A program made the position numbers and the translations under genes. From assembly GCA_003439945.1 (NCBI GenBank), contig QVRM01000998.1, forward strand, positions 1 through 64,000: a stretch of DNA of 64,000 bases, in the 5' to 3' direction. This document shows, piece after piece, positions 33,616 to 45,442 of this stretch (positions are counted from its first letter, which is position 1; each line of letters begins with the position of its first letter). Source of the DNA: Dermanyssus gallinae (taxonomy: Eukaryota > Arthropoda > Arachnida > Mesostigmata > Dermanyssidae). Under the pieces are notes generated by a model, which saw only the letters and a program-made list of their open reading frames with translations, did not search any database and had not been told where the DNA came from.

Positions 33616-33699
33616 ACGCTTGTATATCAGGGGCGCTTAGAACTGAAGCACAAGCGGACATGTTGGGATACTTAAAGTCTCCCCCCCAAAGTCCTCGTG

Positions 33700-33790
33700 A
33701 CGACATCGTAGCTCAGCGGTATGATATATTACCTACTTTCAATGAACATCGCACGAACGAAATTCGAATGGCGACCCCCGGTAGAGGACA
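33700..33790 (+). repeat. Possible tRNA-like SINE head
   Basis: An A-box-like motif (tagctcagcggta, 33709-33721) lies about 50 bp before a weaker B-box-like motif (aattcgaatgg, 33759-33769), as in tRNA-derived SINEs. It leads towards repeat D downstream. It is not a functional tRNA, because no acceptor stem pairing is visible. Confidence 0.35.
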
Positions 33791-33934
33791 ACCTAGTGAA
33801 GTGACAAGCGTACTAGCCCCCTGGACGACGTTGTTACACACGCACCCATAGTGCTATAAACATAACATAACATAAAATCACCTTTATTGTCGCATAAAAG
33901 AGTGTGTGATGTAACATATAGTTTTCCACAATAA

Positions 33935-34090
33935 AGTGATAATGATAGTCGTTCGATATATGCATGTTCACATACACGTTCACATATTCACATACATGTT
34001 CACATAAGGGGACGCAGTTAGCTTAACGAGTCATCGGGCAATCCGCAGGCAGGATATCTCACGCAAAGCTTTAGTTTACTAGGCGTTAAC
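33935..34090 (+). repeat. Dispersed repeat D, copy 1
   Basis: Aligns with 39667-39805: agtgataatgata.tcgttc, gcatgttcac.tacacgttc, then ggcttaa/gcttaa and gcaggata blocks. The internal acatgttcacatattcacat minisatellite is expanded here. Confidence 0.65.
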
Positions 34091-34222
34091 ATAGATAATA
34101 ATACCGCGTCTGTAATGTTAGTCATGCGGGTAGGGGCCAATGGCGTGGAGACTGAGCGAGAGGCTAGAGGAGGTGTGATGGAAGCAGGGCTCATGTTCAG
34201 GTTGTCTAGACATAGACAAGTG

Positions 34223-34227
<5 letters not shown>

Positions 34228-34290
<63 letters not shown>
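34228..34290. repeat. (TA)n array
   Basis: About 31 uninterrupted TA units. Confidence 0.95.
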
Positions 34291-34292
<2 letters not shown>

Positions 34293-34518
34293 AATATATT
34301 TAAATGGGTTAACATAAACTGCCCTTACGCTATTCTGTAGCAAGTATTACTTACTATTGTCCTATTACCAAGATCCTTAAAATATATTCCAAAACCATAT
34401 TGAATTATTTGACGGGGACAATGGAAGAATCTTGCCAGAGTCCTGCTATAAATAGTTTTCCTGTTAGAAATCAAATACACATTGATAGCCACGGGATCAT
34501 CGTCGGTCTCTCCATGGT

Positions 34519-34581
34519 TGTCATGAAATCAACGATATCGTGTATAAACACAATGTTGCGGGGCACTGCTTGGCCACCACA
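34519..34581 (+). repeat. Dispersed repeat E, copy 2
   Basis: Partner of 33275-33337, about 1.24 kb downstream in the same orientation. Confidence 0.85.
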
Positions 34582-34881
34582 AGCAGTTTGTAATATTATC
34601 TGTTATATACAGGATCTGTTATAACTGTATGCACTTACCTTAAGATTTTTTCTTATTGGAAGGAGAGGGCAAAAACGTCTTATTTAGAGCTAAGAATGAA
34701 ATGTATACATTTTATGCCTTTTTCCTCCTACACAGTTGTGCAAAATCTACGTTTGCGAAAGAAGCAGTCAACGCATGATAGAACTGATCATACCGGCGTG
34801 TTCGGCGGTTAAAATTCTGCATAATTTGAATGACACCCGATATAAGCTAGGGAGAGCTAAATAACGCCAGATAGCCAGATA

Positions 34882-35503
34882 GATTAAGGAAAGTCATAAA
34901 AAGTAGACATGTTTTTATGTCTTACGATGAAGCTTTCGTGAACGAACCGTATAATGTTGTCATTACGACCAAAAATTTGCACCTTATATAATATTCTTAG
35001 ACAATAGCAAATTAATGCCCATCATTCTGTACCAAAGTGATGGTACTGCGTTACGTAGTTGCCGAATAGCTAAGTTTTTTCGACACCAATGTCGAAAGCA
35101 AAGGCATGCATACTTTTTCCCTGCATCGGTCTGCTTAGCAAGGGTGTATGAGAACGTTAGGTACATATTCTGAAATTTAGTCAAACTCGGCAAAAAAATA
35201 TTTATTTCCCAAGGAAAGGAAGGGGCGAAAACGCCTTGGCAAAATTCTACGGCTCTGAACGTAAAAGCCTCAACGTAAAACATAACAATTATGGCTGTCG
35301 AAAAACGTTAGTTACTCGGCAACTACGTAACGTAGTACCATTACGTGGGTATGAAAATATAGTTATTACATTTGTTATTGCCTGAGGATAGTCTTTTGAG
35401 CGTAAATATTTGGTGCTGGTGGTGGCAAAATTGACCGTTCTGCACGCAAAAGCTTCAGCGTAAGATGTAACAACATATCGACTTCTTATGACTTTCCCTA
35501 ATC
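34882..35503. mobile_element. Nested foldback element, 622 bp
   Basis: The outer inverted repeats (34882-34960 and 35425-35503) share gatta.ggaaagtcata.aag and then a cttacg.tgaagctttcgtg block. The inner inverted repeats (35040-35087 and 35291-35342) share atggtact.cgttacgtagtt. A third degenerate copy of the outer block lies inverted at 35225-35300. No transposase is encoded. The ends do not show an obvious TA or 8-bp duplication. Confidence 0.8.
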
Positions 35504-35748
35504 CGACTTATGGCCTAACGCTAGCTTGCGACGGGGGCTTATTTAGAATTTGTAGCATTTTCCGCCAAACAAGCCTGTATCATCGGTTACTCAATGCATT
35601 GACGGGTTCTCCCGCAAACGTAATTTTTGCACAACCACGTAGAAGAAAAAAGGCCGAATAACTACTTTTATAAATTTATCCTCACTGCTGAATAAGACCA
35701 ATCCTTCCATTGGGAAAGAACATGTTCTTGCCGGGTTGTACCAAACCT

Positions 35749-35792
35749 TATATATATATATATATATATAGAGAGATATATATATATATATA
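35749..35792. repeat. (TA)n with gagaga interruption
   Basis: Two TA runs separated by tagagagata. Confidence 0.95.
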
Positions 35793-35877
35793 GAGGAGCA
35801 GGCCTTGCTCGGCTCGAGTGTGCAGAAGCAGCAGTGCTAGAACAGCGCAACGTATAACGAAGGAGGATGGATCCGTC

Positions 35878-35911
<34 letters not shown>

Positions 35912-35915
35912 GCTG
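35878..35915. repeat. (GTT)n trinucleotide repeat
   Basis: About 11 GTT units followed by tgctgttgctgctgcc. On the minus strand it would read as polyglutamine, but the surrounding frame has no other support. Confidence 0.9.
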
Positions 35916-35919
35916 TTGC

Positions 35920-36955
35920 TGCTGCCATATGTTTCGGTGGCCGCCTTGCAAATAAATGCAGGCCACCATCCGGGCGTTATTTATTGATCATGGACGGGTC
36001 ATCCATTGTCGACGATGAATTATTCCAATTATTGTGACTGTCAGCTGTATCCGTCCGCCGTCTGTCTGTTTGTTGCACGGCCGACGAAAAGCGGCCGGCC
36101 TCCTTAATTCTCGTCAGTCGTGGGAATGCGAGGTGCCCGGTGACGGAGGTCGGGCACACGAACTCGGGCCTCGCAACCAGGACCTTATCCAGTTGGCTAT
36201 TTAGCCCTGTCGTTCGTATACATACACAGCACGCGCACGAACGCGAGCTGAATACACGAACTTTCTGTAGCGCCGAACCGCTGAACCGCAGTCAAAACAA
36301 GGTTTCTGCTTTTGTTTACTGTTCTCCTATAAAACATGTGGTGTACTTGATTCGAAATAGTCGTACAGGGAACACGGATTTTTCATCTCGACGAAGTAGC
36401 TGTAGTTACTAAGGTATGCTAAGGCTTGAAGAAATCATCGAAATCGTAGATACCACGGTGCTCTCTTAGGGTTTAAAAGTTTCTAAAGTTGGCAGACCGG
36501 TCGGATACGAACCCTCCTTGGAAATGCAGTTGTGGGGGCTTCGTCGAATGGAGAAACAGGTGTACAGAGTTGACGCAAACACTTTAGTAGTTCGTTGTGA
36601 GTGTACACGCTGAAAAGCGGTTCAGGTTGACTATAAGGGAAATCGCTTGATGGATTGTGGGCGCAGTCTTTAGCGGAGCTAACAATAGGCTAACTACGGC
36701 GTAATCTTCATCAGTCCTAATTAGTTTCAACCTGTTAGGGCAAATTTTGTTTTCTGTTGATCTATTAAATACCGGAAGCCCCGTGCAATTCGCTAATAGT
36801 GGGCTGGGCTTCTTTCATAAGGGTCTGGACAACGTTACACTCAGTTTACCTTATACTCGATATACGTGAACGGCCTAGTAATGCTAAGTGTGAAAGCCAA
36901 GTACCCGAAACCAACATACGTAGCTGAGCGTTATGTTGAGAAACATTTTTTTTTT
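35920..36955. other. Noncoding; GC-rich at the start
   Basis: G+C-rich to about 36250, then ordinary. No gene recognised. Confidence 0.5.
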
Positions 36956-36961
36956 TTTTAA

Positions 36962-37148
36962 GATTTCCCGTAAGGCAATTGCCCGTGTACGGATTTTTCA
37001 TGTCATGGCTAAGTTTACTCCACTCCGGCATTTACCTTGTTTAAATTGGAAACCATGCAAACCAATTTAAGAGTGGCCGGTCTGGGGTTCGAACCCAGTC
37101 CTCCCGAATGCAACGCAAAGGCTTTGCCACTAAGCCACCTTGCTCGGT
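36962..37148 (-). repeat. SINE-C copy
   Basis: The minus strand reads a head (cgagcaaggtggcttagtgg, ctgggttcgaacccc) and a body (ccactcttaaattggtttgc, ggtaaatgccggagtgg). It is close to 26576-26763. Confidence 0.85.
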
Positions 37149-37149
37149 T

Positions 37150-38270
37150 TGAAACTATAACATTTAGAGTGTATCGACAGTTTAGTGAAAGAATCTGAGC
37201 GAGTGAGTGTCTACCATAGGGGTACTGTCTTAGTTCGTGGTAGGCTACTAACTAAATAATAATAAGAACAATAAAATCATAGTACTTGCGATAATACGTT
37301 CAGGCCTCACAATTGTAGCATTGTTAAGTATAATAAAACATTATTATCATTATGCTTTTATAGCATGTTAAACAATAGCACAAGTGTGAGGTCTAAACGT
37401 ATGATTGCAATTTGTTTATTAAAACAAAAAAAAACGTTACTTCTAAGAAAGATGCTGCGTTTATTTTAAAGAACCCCATTGCGCCTAAGAAAGGTGGCGC
37501 GTTTCCTCTGTAAGTGGCCAAGGACAACGCTTGCCTCAAGAATTTGCCCCCTCTTCGATTGTTTGTGACCACCTAAATTTCTTTACTTAATCATTTGATG
37601 AATACTTGGTGTTAGTGTCTCTATGGCAATAGGCATAAAGGTATATCTTGTTTTCAGTCCATCATATTGATTCCGTTTTCTGGCTTCGCTATCTACCCCG
37701 GCTCTACTGAGTTGTGATGTAAGTAGGAAGCCGCGGTTAAGTGCACGAAGCGGTTGCATCCCAAGCTAAGGATTTCCCAGGTGATTATAATGCAATGGTC
37801 ACCCCATCAGGTCTTGCTTTGCCAACGAACACTACACCTCTCGGTTCAAGCGTAGTAGTAGTAGTAGTAATAGTATACCGGCTTTCTAAGAGACCTTATG
37901 ATCACACTGCAGTGTTCAGCGTGTTTGGACGATCTACCAGCGCCGTTCAGACAACTCCCGCCGAACACATTATTGTTAATCATATTCTCAGTAGCTAGTC
38001 TGACCGCTAGCAGCGATGTTCCGGAGGTCGCAAATCTGAAGCGCCACAGTCATGTAGGCCTGCGGGCTAGAGGTCGTTAGCGCTTCACTTGCCCGAGGTG
38101 GTGAGGAAAATCGAGGTCTATTTTGGACTGATTGGAAACTAACGGGCCGCAGTTGATGATTGACGAGCTACTGCTGCTATGGATGTTTAACCGTGATGAT
38201 GCCACGCTTTTGTCACACGCTTGTACCGCAGTCCACATCCGGCTCTCCAGCCTAATGTAAGCGGACAGCC
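37150..38270. other. Noncoding, nothing recognised
   Basis: No supported gene. A (AGT)n run lies at 37853-37870. Confidence 0.5.
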
Positions 38271-38275
38271 AAGGG

Positions 38276-38584
38276 TCACCGATTCTGTGTCCTGTTCGCC
38301 GTCAAACAAAGCAGCGTCATTTCCGTCGGTGCGCTATTTGCGGCGGCAGACGTAAAGCGTGAGAGTATCGTTCCTAGTGCCTGCGTCGAGTCCAGTGCTT
38401 CGTCGATTGCTGACACAGAGCCGTTAAACGGAGCCAGCGTGATTTTGGCCAGTTCTTCCACTACCCGCGCGGATAGTCGGTTAGTAATTAGCAGATATAG
38501 ATAAGTAGGTATGTGTGTCTTATCGTACAAGTAGATTGTGAGCAGTACGATACTGGCATTTCGAACTAACTCTATGTTATCCAT
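38276..38584 (-). CDS. Candidate ORF, 102 aa, unrecognised
   Basis: An ATG-initiated frame of 102 codons has a favourable context (G at -3 and +4). The start MDNIELVRNASIVLLTIYLY is followed by a mixed helical sequence rich in Ala, Thr and Leu. Three potential N-glycosylation sites (NAS, NGS, NRT) are present. The frame stays open about 21 codons upstream of the ATG. No signal peptide, domain or poly(A) signal is evident. Residue and codon choice look coding. It may be a single exon of a larger gene or a chance frame. Confidence 0.3.
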   Translation of the reverse strand: MDNIELVRNASIVLLTIYLYDKTHIPTYLYLLITNRLSARVVEELAKITLAPFNGSVSAIDEALDSTQALGTILSRFTSAAANSAPTEMTLLCLTANRTQNR

Positions 38585-38589
38585 TACCC

Positions 38590-39250
38590 TTTTTACATAT
38601 CGATGAGAGCCGTTCGCGTGTGTGCCATGATAATAAAAACATAGTTTACAAGTCGCTAGTCACGCCTGAGTCGATACACGGCCTAATGACTGAATACTTG
38701 TAGGAATGCTGGTCGTGTATCGGATTGGACGTAAACCTAATTACCGGGGGCATTGTTTTGTTATTTAATATAACTTTGACAAAAATTTACGATTATATAA
38801 AAATATTTCTCTTCAAAAAAGTATTCGCTGCGCCGAAATCGACCTCGACTCAACATCTGGCGCTAAACTCACCGATCATCGATTAGCTCCACTTCGTCTC
38901 GCTAACACGCAAATAACATATGGCATTATTACAACTAAGTAAGACACACCAACACTACATTATTTTATTACATTATCAATTGCAAATGAGAGTAACATTT
39001 AAATCTATGCAGCGTCTTACACTTACACTTTTCGCGTGTTGTCTGGTCGGTTGAGACAACTGCAATAAATAATACCAATACTTCTCTGATAAGTTCTGCG
39101 CTATTGCAGATGAGTGTAAAAATGTAGGATTGGGTCGTGAGTGCAGTCTTTAGCAGAGTGTTCATCTAGACTGCTCGATGCTTTCGATGTCGCCGCATTG
39201 AAGTTACTTACGAGCTTCTAACGAGAGGACGCAAAATCCTCTCTACAGCT
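38590..39250. other. Noncoding, nothing recognised
   Basis: AT-rich at 38760-38820. No supported gene. Confidence 0.5.
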
Positions 39251-39253
39251 CAA

Positions 39254-39452
39254 CTATATGCTAGAATTAGAACAAATTTAATTCTAGACCATTCTCCGTC
39301 CCCTACGGGCTTGGAACTTAACTTGAGGTTTATCTTCAATGCACTGAAGGCCGGGCATGTTAAGATATCTGGGGTTTCCCCAACAGTCCTTGTGGCAGCA
39401 TGGCCGCTACTCTCAGCGGTATAGTTTATCATCTATTCTCAATGATATGCTC
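39254..39452 (-). repeat. SINE-A copy, 5'-truncated
   Basis: The minus strand carries the body and tail (attgagaatagatgataaac, tctgccacaagg-like block, ccgtaggggacgg, then gaattaaat) without the tRNA-like head. 5' truncation suggests incomplete reverse transcription. Confidence 0.85.
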
Positions 39453-39557
39453 AATTATATACTAGAGTCGTGTAAACTTATCTACAGAGCACTGATTAGA
39501 GTTGGTGAGAAACATGCGGAGGAATCAGAAGGAAATGAGTACGCTTCCTTGATATCA

Positions 39558-39612
39558 TAAGGGTATAATTAAGCTGAAATTTATTATAAGGGTATAGTTA
39601 AGCTGCAATTAT
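39558..39612 (+). repeat. Short tandem duplication
   Basis: The motif taagggtata.ttaagctg.aatt occurs twice in tandem. Confidence 0.85.
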
Positions 39613-39666
39613 GTGCACATACGTGTATGGATTTATTATTCAACCTGTTGCAGTTTCCGTAAGTTA

Positions 39667-39805
39667 AGTGATAATGATACTCGTTCTGTATACGCATGTT
39701 CACGTACACGTTCCTGCTCGAGAGGTATACAATTGGCTTAAGGCGTCACCGCTGGGCCCGCGAGCAGGATAATACCTTTCAAGCAAAACCTTCTACTAGA
39801 CATTT
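39667..39805 (+). repeat. Dispersed repeat D, copy 2
   Basis: Partner of 33935-34090; see that entry for the aligned blocks. Confidence 0.65.
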
Positions 39806-39809
39806 ACAC

Positions 39810-40625
39810 AAAGAATATTACCATGACACAAAGAATATACCGAGGTCGTCATGCGGTTTTCTGCAGTATGTTCGGGTATATCAACGGCATCTGATAAGGG
39901 TTCCATAATCTTATAGGGATTTTATTCACATTGGATGCCTGAACTGCCCAGTTAGTGTTGGACATCTCTTGCTGGGCCGATTGTTGCATATGCCGTGGCA
40001 CAGGTTGTTCTTTGCCAAGTTACATCTGTTTTTGCGACAATTGTCCATCGTGGGCGTGCCAAGACTGACGATCGCGCTTCCGTCTTTTAGGTTGAGAATA
40101 TTGATTCAAGGTGCCCGCGAAAATAGAAAATTATATACATGTGTTTAGATGTAGACCGACATAACCCGTCGGCAAGTTTATTTAACTACGTTGTTCGTTG
40201 CAATTATAGAAACCGTTTCCATATCACTTATGCGTGAGTCGCTTGCCATGGTCAACTCAGGACTAGCCGGTTTCGCTAACAACCCTACCACCACCCTCAA
40301 GCGGTGCCTCGTCGGATGAAGATTGAGATCCTTTGTCAAAGTAACTCGCCCGATCTATTATTTACCATGACGTTACTAAGTTTAGCTTAGATGAGATTAA
40401 GCGATCTTTCCGTCGTGAGGAAAGATTTCGCTTCAGTCCTTAATTACTTGCCTTTTGTAGAACACGTACCTTGTAGTGTGGCGCTTGGTCTTTTCTAGGT
40501 CGCTTACACCTAGCTCTCCTAACTAGAAAGAATGAAGCGCTTCAAAATCCAATGTCTATAGACAGAGCATACATATCCTATGCGATAATATTGTAATATA
40601 TGGCTGAATGCCATGCTGAATGGTT
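39810..40625. other. Noncoding, nothing recognised
   Basis: No supported gene or repeat. Confidence 0.5.
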
Positions 40626-40629
40626 CCAA

Positions 40630-40644
40630 TAATAACAATAATAA

Positions 40645-40731
<87 letters not shown>
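40630..40731. repeat. (AAT)n/(ATT)n array
   Basis: A short (AAT)n run passes through ttg into about 28 ATT units, forming a partial palindrome. Confidence 0.95.
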
Positions 40732-40732
<1 letters not shown>

Positions 40733-40734
40733 TT

Positions 40735-41578
40735 CACAAGCGCAAACACCTATTCGCAGTAAACCAGCATAGCGTATTCATAACCGAACAAGCCGAATGA
40801 ATACAGCGGTAGAAGACCTAACAGAAAGACACTCGTTCAGGCAAGTTCGGGCGTCACATGATAAGGAAATCACTCAATGCTGCACAAAACGAAAAGCTTA
40901 TGCCTTTTAAAGGACATTTAACATAGTAAGAACTATTTTTGTTTGATGATATACAGACAAGTTTTGGGCCTGTATTTTCTCAGCTTTCAAACAAAGTGAT
41001 ACAAAGTGATGCCTAAGCACAATATGCATTAAGCGACCACAATTTTGCCTGTAATGAATCTACTTAATACTACTAACCATATTATTCAATTGTTTTGTAT
41101 AACTTTGTTTTGTTAGCACTTTGAGATGAACAATTTTCTCCGCGTGGACGTGCGGTCTCAAGGCCATAATTCGAATGCATCTTTCTTGTGCCTGATATCG
41201 AAAATTTAGGAACAGTGCGCAACTCTTGCAAGCGCAAAGTAATGCTCGTCTTTATGAGATGACGTACTTTTGCAACGCTTCCGAATTACGAGTACTTGTA
41301 TGTAGAACAGTGTGCTTCTCGACTCTAGGCGACGCGACCTTGTTTAAATGTATTCAGCAGCTTACACCGGCTAATTTATGCTATAAACATCAAACTTATT
41401 ATCCAAGTCAATATTTTGTAGACGAACAGAAAAATACCAGAAAAAGCTGATTAGCCTGGTTCCGCTCATGAAAGGCGCGGCGAGCCCGTCAAGATAACCT
41501 CTGGCGAACTAGTAGACTTACTTGCCATATTTATTTTTTGAGTTGGGTTAGCACTCTCATAATTTATTATATTAATAA
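40735..41578. other. Noncoding, nothing recognised
   Basis: No supported gene or repeat. Confidence 0.5.
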
Positions 41579-41581
41579 CGG

Positions 41582-41582
<1 letters not shown>

Positions 41583-41631
<49 letters not shown>

Positions 41632-41684
41632 CGAGCACTGCCGAGTGTACGTATTGTAAATGATTAATAAATCATCACAATATT

Positions 41685-41715
<31 letters not shown>
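41583..41715. repeat. Two (TA)n arrays
   Basis: Runs at 41583-41628 and 41689-41715, separated by 60 bp of unique sequence. Confidence 0.95.
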
Positions 41716-41719
<4 letters not shown>

Positions 41720-41741
41720 GAGTGGAGAAAGAATAATATGA

Positions 41742-42086
41742 ATGGATGTACTAGAAGAGCATTGGGGCATTCAAGCGCGACACGGCTGGTTTGGTTCTGC
41801 TTCTGTGTTGCTCTATTTTCGATTTTCGAATGCAAGAATGTTACGATTTGTGGTAGTGGGAGCCAGCAGCAGCAGCAGGAGCCCCGTCCGTCGTCGTGGT
41901 GGTACAGACATTCATAATCGCCGCGACGTAGTGCCCGGCTTCGCGCTAGCCGCAGTAGAGGTTGGAGTATTAGTATCTAGTTGTACAGGCAGCGAGAAAC
42001 AGAGAGGAAGACGACGAAGAGGGAAAAGGAAGAGGCGGAGTCATGAGCGTAGTCGCAACAGCAGCGGTAGAAACAGTGATAAATGA
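41742..42086 (+). CDS. Candidate ORF, 114 aa, Arg-rich tail
   Basis: An ATG-initiated frame (A at -3, G at +4) of 114 codons begins MDVLEEHWGIQARHGWFGSA. It passes a serine run coded by an AGC repeat and ends in a strongly basic tail (GRRRRGKRKRRSHERSR). Basic tails of this kind occur in nuclear proteins, but they also arise from purine-rich low-complexity DNA, which is present here. No domain, promoter or poly(A) signal is seen. Confidence 0.2.
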   Translation: MDVLEEHWGIQARHGWFGSASVLLYFRFSNARMLRFVVVGASSSSRSPVRRRGGTDIHNRRDVVPGFALAAVEVGVLVSSCTGSEKQRGRRRRGKRKRRSHERSRNSSGRNSDK

Positions 42087-42089
42087 CCC

Positions 42090-43175
42090 GGTGGTTAGTT
42101 GTGCAGTCTCATGCGGAGCCAGTCGACAGCCCGAACCTGGCTAGCTCGTAACCAGGCCTTTCGACTCGTTTCTTGCGTTGCGAGCGAGTCGAGCAATTTG
42201 TCTAACCAAAAAAATACTCTCTGAAAAGTCTACTGAATAAAGACATATTGGTCTGCTGCGCCTTCTTCAGAAATCTCGCTTGTTTTGGCAATTTTTGTTT
42301 ATCTACTTATCGACCAGTATCCCTGCCTCGCATATTGGGAGCTAGGGTAGCCCAAAAGTTGACAGCTGCTAACGTTTTTCCGCACGAAACACAGTGTAAG
42401 AAGAAACAGCGACGCAAAGGAGAAATGAAAAAGCTGCACTTAATATTGTAGATGTCATCGGACCACATCGCGCCGTATGGACAGGCAGTTACTACGTTAA
42501 CAGCCGAATAGCCAAAGCAGTATTAGCAGTCGATGCAGGCTCGGTTTTGGGCTCGCCTGTGTGGACAGTGCCTCTGTGTGCCGGATCACCGTCCTATAGG
42601 CAGCGACACAGCCCGCATTTAGAACAGCCCCGATGCACAGACAACATTGCGAGTCGGCGAACAGAACAGTGAACGTGTTGGTAAGGAAGGAGAGAATGCA
42701 GACATAAAAAAGGTTAGAGAAAGGGCTGTAGCAACAAAACTGAAATGGGGCCTGAAAGGTAATACCCGCTCACGTGGACAGACGTTTTAACTATTGCTAC
42801 ACCAACAAAACTTACCTGACAGATAGAGCAGCAGAAAGATACCGCACTTCCTGCGTTTCGACTTTGGCATTGAATGCGTTAAATGTCAGGCGGTTCGTTC
42901 GAGATAACCAGCGTAGCCAGCGTGCTCGTTGCTGCACGCACCGGCAGTGACTTTTGTTGGCTACAAATGAAGGGCCACTGGGCCAACGAGCGCAGTTTTT
43001 ATCTAGCTATCCGTCGGGAGGGCAGTTGGCGGACTGTGTGGCCTATGCGCTCATGCATGCTCCAGGAAACTTATTAGGAGCTTTTAGCAAGTCCTGCATG
43101 CTAGCTGCGCGTATACTGATGCGACCGAGTCAATGAATGAATCAATCAATGTTGTTTTTATCCTGAGAACATGGG
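42090..43175. other. Noncoding, nothing recognised
   Basis: No supported gene or repeat. Confidence 0.5.
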
Positions 43176-43178
43176 CGT

Positions 43179-43240
43179 ATGCTAAACGCCCCTTGAACTA
43201 CGTGTAGTCTTGTACATGTAGTTCAAGGGGCGTTTAACAT
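43179..43240. repeat. Perfect-type hairpin, 28-bp arms
   Basis: The arm at 43179-43206 (atgctaaacgccccttgaac, then tac) is inverted at 43213-43240 with two mismatches and a 6-bp loop. An (ATA)n run follows at 43239-43257. It may be a small foldback or solo inverted repeat. Confidence 0.85.
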
Positions 43241-43426
43241 AATAATAATAATAATAATTCGGTACGCCTGCGTCAACCGGCGTAGAGGTTTAGTCTAACA
43301 GTTGACTGCGTAACTCGTACAGTACTTCGCGGGGCCAGATCATCAGGACGAGGAACAAGCACGTGGGACGAGTTTTTTAGATCTCGTTGGCGGCCCGTTG
43401 ATTCCCAGGAGGGGCCGCGCTCAACC

Positions 43427-43440
43427 GGGGGGGGGGGGGG
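43427..43440. repeat. Poly(G) run
   Basis: Homopolymer of about 14 G. Confidence 0.95.
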
Positions 43441-43860
43441 TGGACACCTCAACTAGAGATCACCCAGATATCTGAACAGCCAAAAAGATGCTGCTAATAG
43501 ACAAGACTATTGCTCCTTAACCTTATCAATACGGCAAAATGGCAGTGCAGCAAAATGCCTCTGTCAATACGTGATGCTTAGCGTCTTCAGGTTCTCATAG
43601 ACCTTTCTCCTTGGACGACTGCTTTTTGTAGGTCAATCAGTAATGCGCGAACCCACCGAGTCACCGAGCTCGATCCATTCACCTGCAACATGCCAACTAC
43701 CTATGTAGCTTTGTCATGCGCTAGCGCAGAAACGACAGTACTTTTTTACCTTAACAGAATTTGGATTGTTTTATTGTAAAGGCCTTTTAGCAGACGAACG
43801 CGAGTACTCAATAATTTTAGGCGCTTCTTACAGTTTCTGATGTTTACAGTTTCTAAACGG
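43441..43860. other. Noncoding, nothing recognised
   Basis: No supported gene. Confidence 0.5.
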
Positions 43861-43862
43861 TG

Positions 43863-43865
<3 letters not shown>

Positions 43866-43927
<62 letters not shown>

Positions 43928-43938
43928 GAGAGAGAGAA
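43866..43938. repeat. (TA)n(GA)n compound microsatellite
   Basis: About 30 TA units followed by six GA units. Confidence 0.95.
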
Positions 43939-43939
43939 A

Positions 43940-45415
43940 TCACCTATGTTTTCTATGTGCGACCTCGTTTCTTCAAAAGGCCGACTATTCAACCTCGTAT
44001 TTCAGCTCCTCTTGCAAGATGCGGATGAAATTTTGCTTATGGAGAATTCAAGATACCGACTAGACGCGTCTATGCTGCCACTTACGCAACACAGCACGCG
44101 AGAAGTGCCTAAAAATAGTAGTATTTTTTTGTGAATAAGTTTCGATAGTAGGCAACAATGTATCTATCCATATAGGCTTATATACTCTGCTTGCCTCGTC
44201 CAAATTCTAAGATCGCTCTCCCCAACAGTCTTGTATGGCCGTTGTCAGTTCCCTGTCTACACTCAATGCGGATGATACAACTTTTCTTAGCCTACGATCT
44301 ATGCAGCCTCTGTGCATCTGTACAGCTTCGGAGGGCATTTCACGATGACAAATTCTATCGCTCGGTACACATAGAATGCGTTTCCAGGCCAGGCAGTTCG
44401 ACATGTTCGATGTTTCCAAGCGAGCACAATCTGTGGTTGTCGTTTTCAATTCATCCGTCTATGTACACCGAACCTGACTGTGAAGTAATTTTAAAGTCAC
44501 ATACGCGTTACGCACTGAACTGAATGAACAATGCAGGGGTGACTGCGTAATAGTTGCCTTGCCCTTACGAACCAGAGGGTGATCGCCAGGCGACTGGCAT
44601 TTCATCGAACACGAGCTCGGCGTTTCCAAAACACCTCAAAAACCTCGCATCTCCGTAAGTAGAATTCTCAGTTACGAGCATGCGTCCCATTTCTTTTGCT
44701 ATGTACAACTGGACTACGAAAAAGTTTGTTTATATTCATACACGTACATGCACATATAGTCGATGCAACAATGTATGGCGCGACGAGAAAAAATTTGTAG
44801 GCTCTCTCTTCGATTTGATTTTTGCGTGCCTCGGGCATGACTTGTTTTGCCCATCGCAATGTCGATTTGTTCGCCGTTGCCAGCAGACACAAAATAAATG
44901 AAATTCAACAAGGAGAGGATACTATCACGGCCCCCATGGCCTTGATGTTGTTGTGTTTTGTTGTTGTTGTTGTTGTTGCTGTTGTTGTCGACACATGAGG
45001 TTGTTGTGATTGCTCCTCGGGGTCTAGCGGTCACAACCCACCTAGGGTAATCATAGTTGTGTTCGACCAGACATGACGGTTATCAGTGAGTGGTTACTTG
45101 CAAAGAATAAAAACAAATGATTCCTTGATCTGCAACAATTTTTTGCTTGACCGGAACCCACATGCGAACCACGACGGACGGGGCAGTAGCGTGCTGGTCA
45201 ACGATGTTGATGTGCACGGCAAATGTCAACAACAAGCCCGGGCGGACAACGTGGCCTAACGGGTGCACGATTAAGAAACGCGGTCTCAGCATTTATTAAC
45301 ATAACTAAGTCTCGTCAACGGTTGGCGGTGACAACTTGATGAAGCCAATCTATCTAACCACATGTCGCTTTAGAACATATGGAGAATGAGGTGGATCTAA
45401 AACGCGCCACTTTTA
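43940..45415. other. Noncoding; (TTG)n repeat
   Basis: No supported gene. A (TTG)n repeat lies at 44946-44989. Overlapping 70-110 codon frames on both strands at 44190-44520 lack signals. Confidence 0.5.
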
Positions 45416-45418
45416 CGT

Positions 45419-45442
45419 GTATATATATATATATATATATAT
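45419..45442. repeat. (TA)n microsatellite
   Basis: About 12 TA units. Confidence 0.95.

Noticed and set aside
35748..35969. Polyglutamine frame
   Set aside because: It is a GTT/CAA microsatellite joined to a TA array, with no supporting exon signals.
44262..44290. ADDTTFL, resembling the reverse transcriptase catalytic box
   Set aside because: No other RT motif lies upstream or downstream in any frame, and a seven-residue match can arise by chance.
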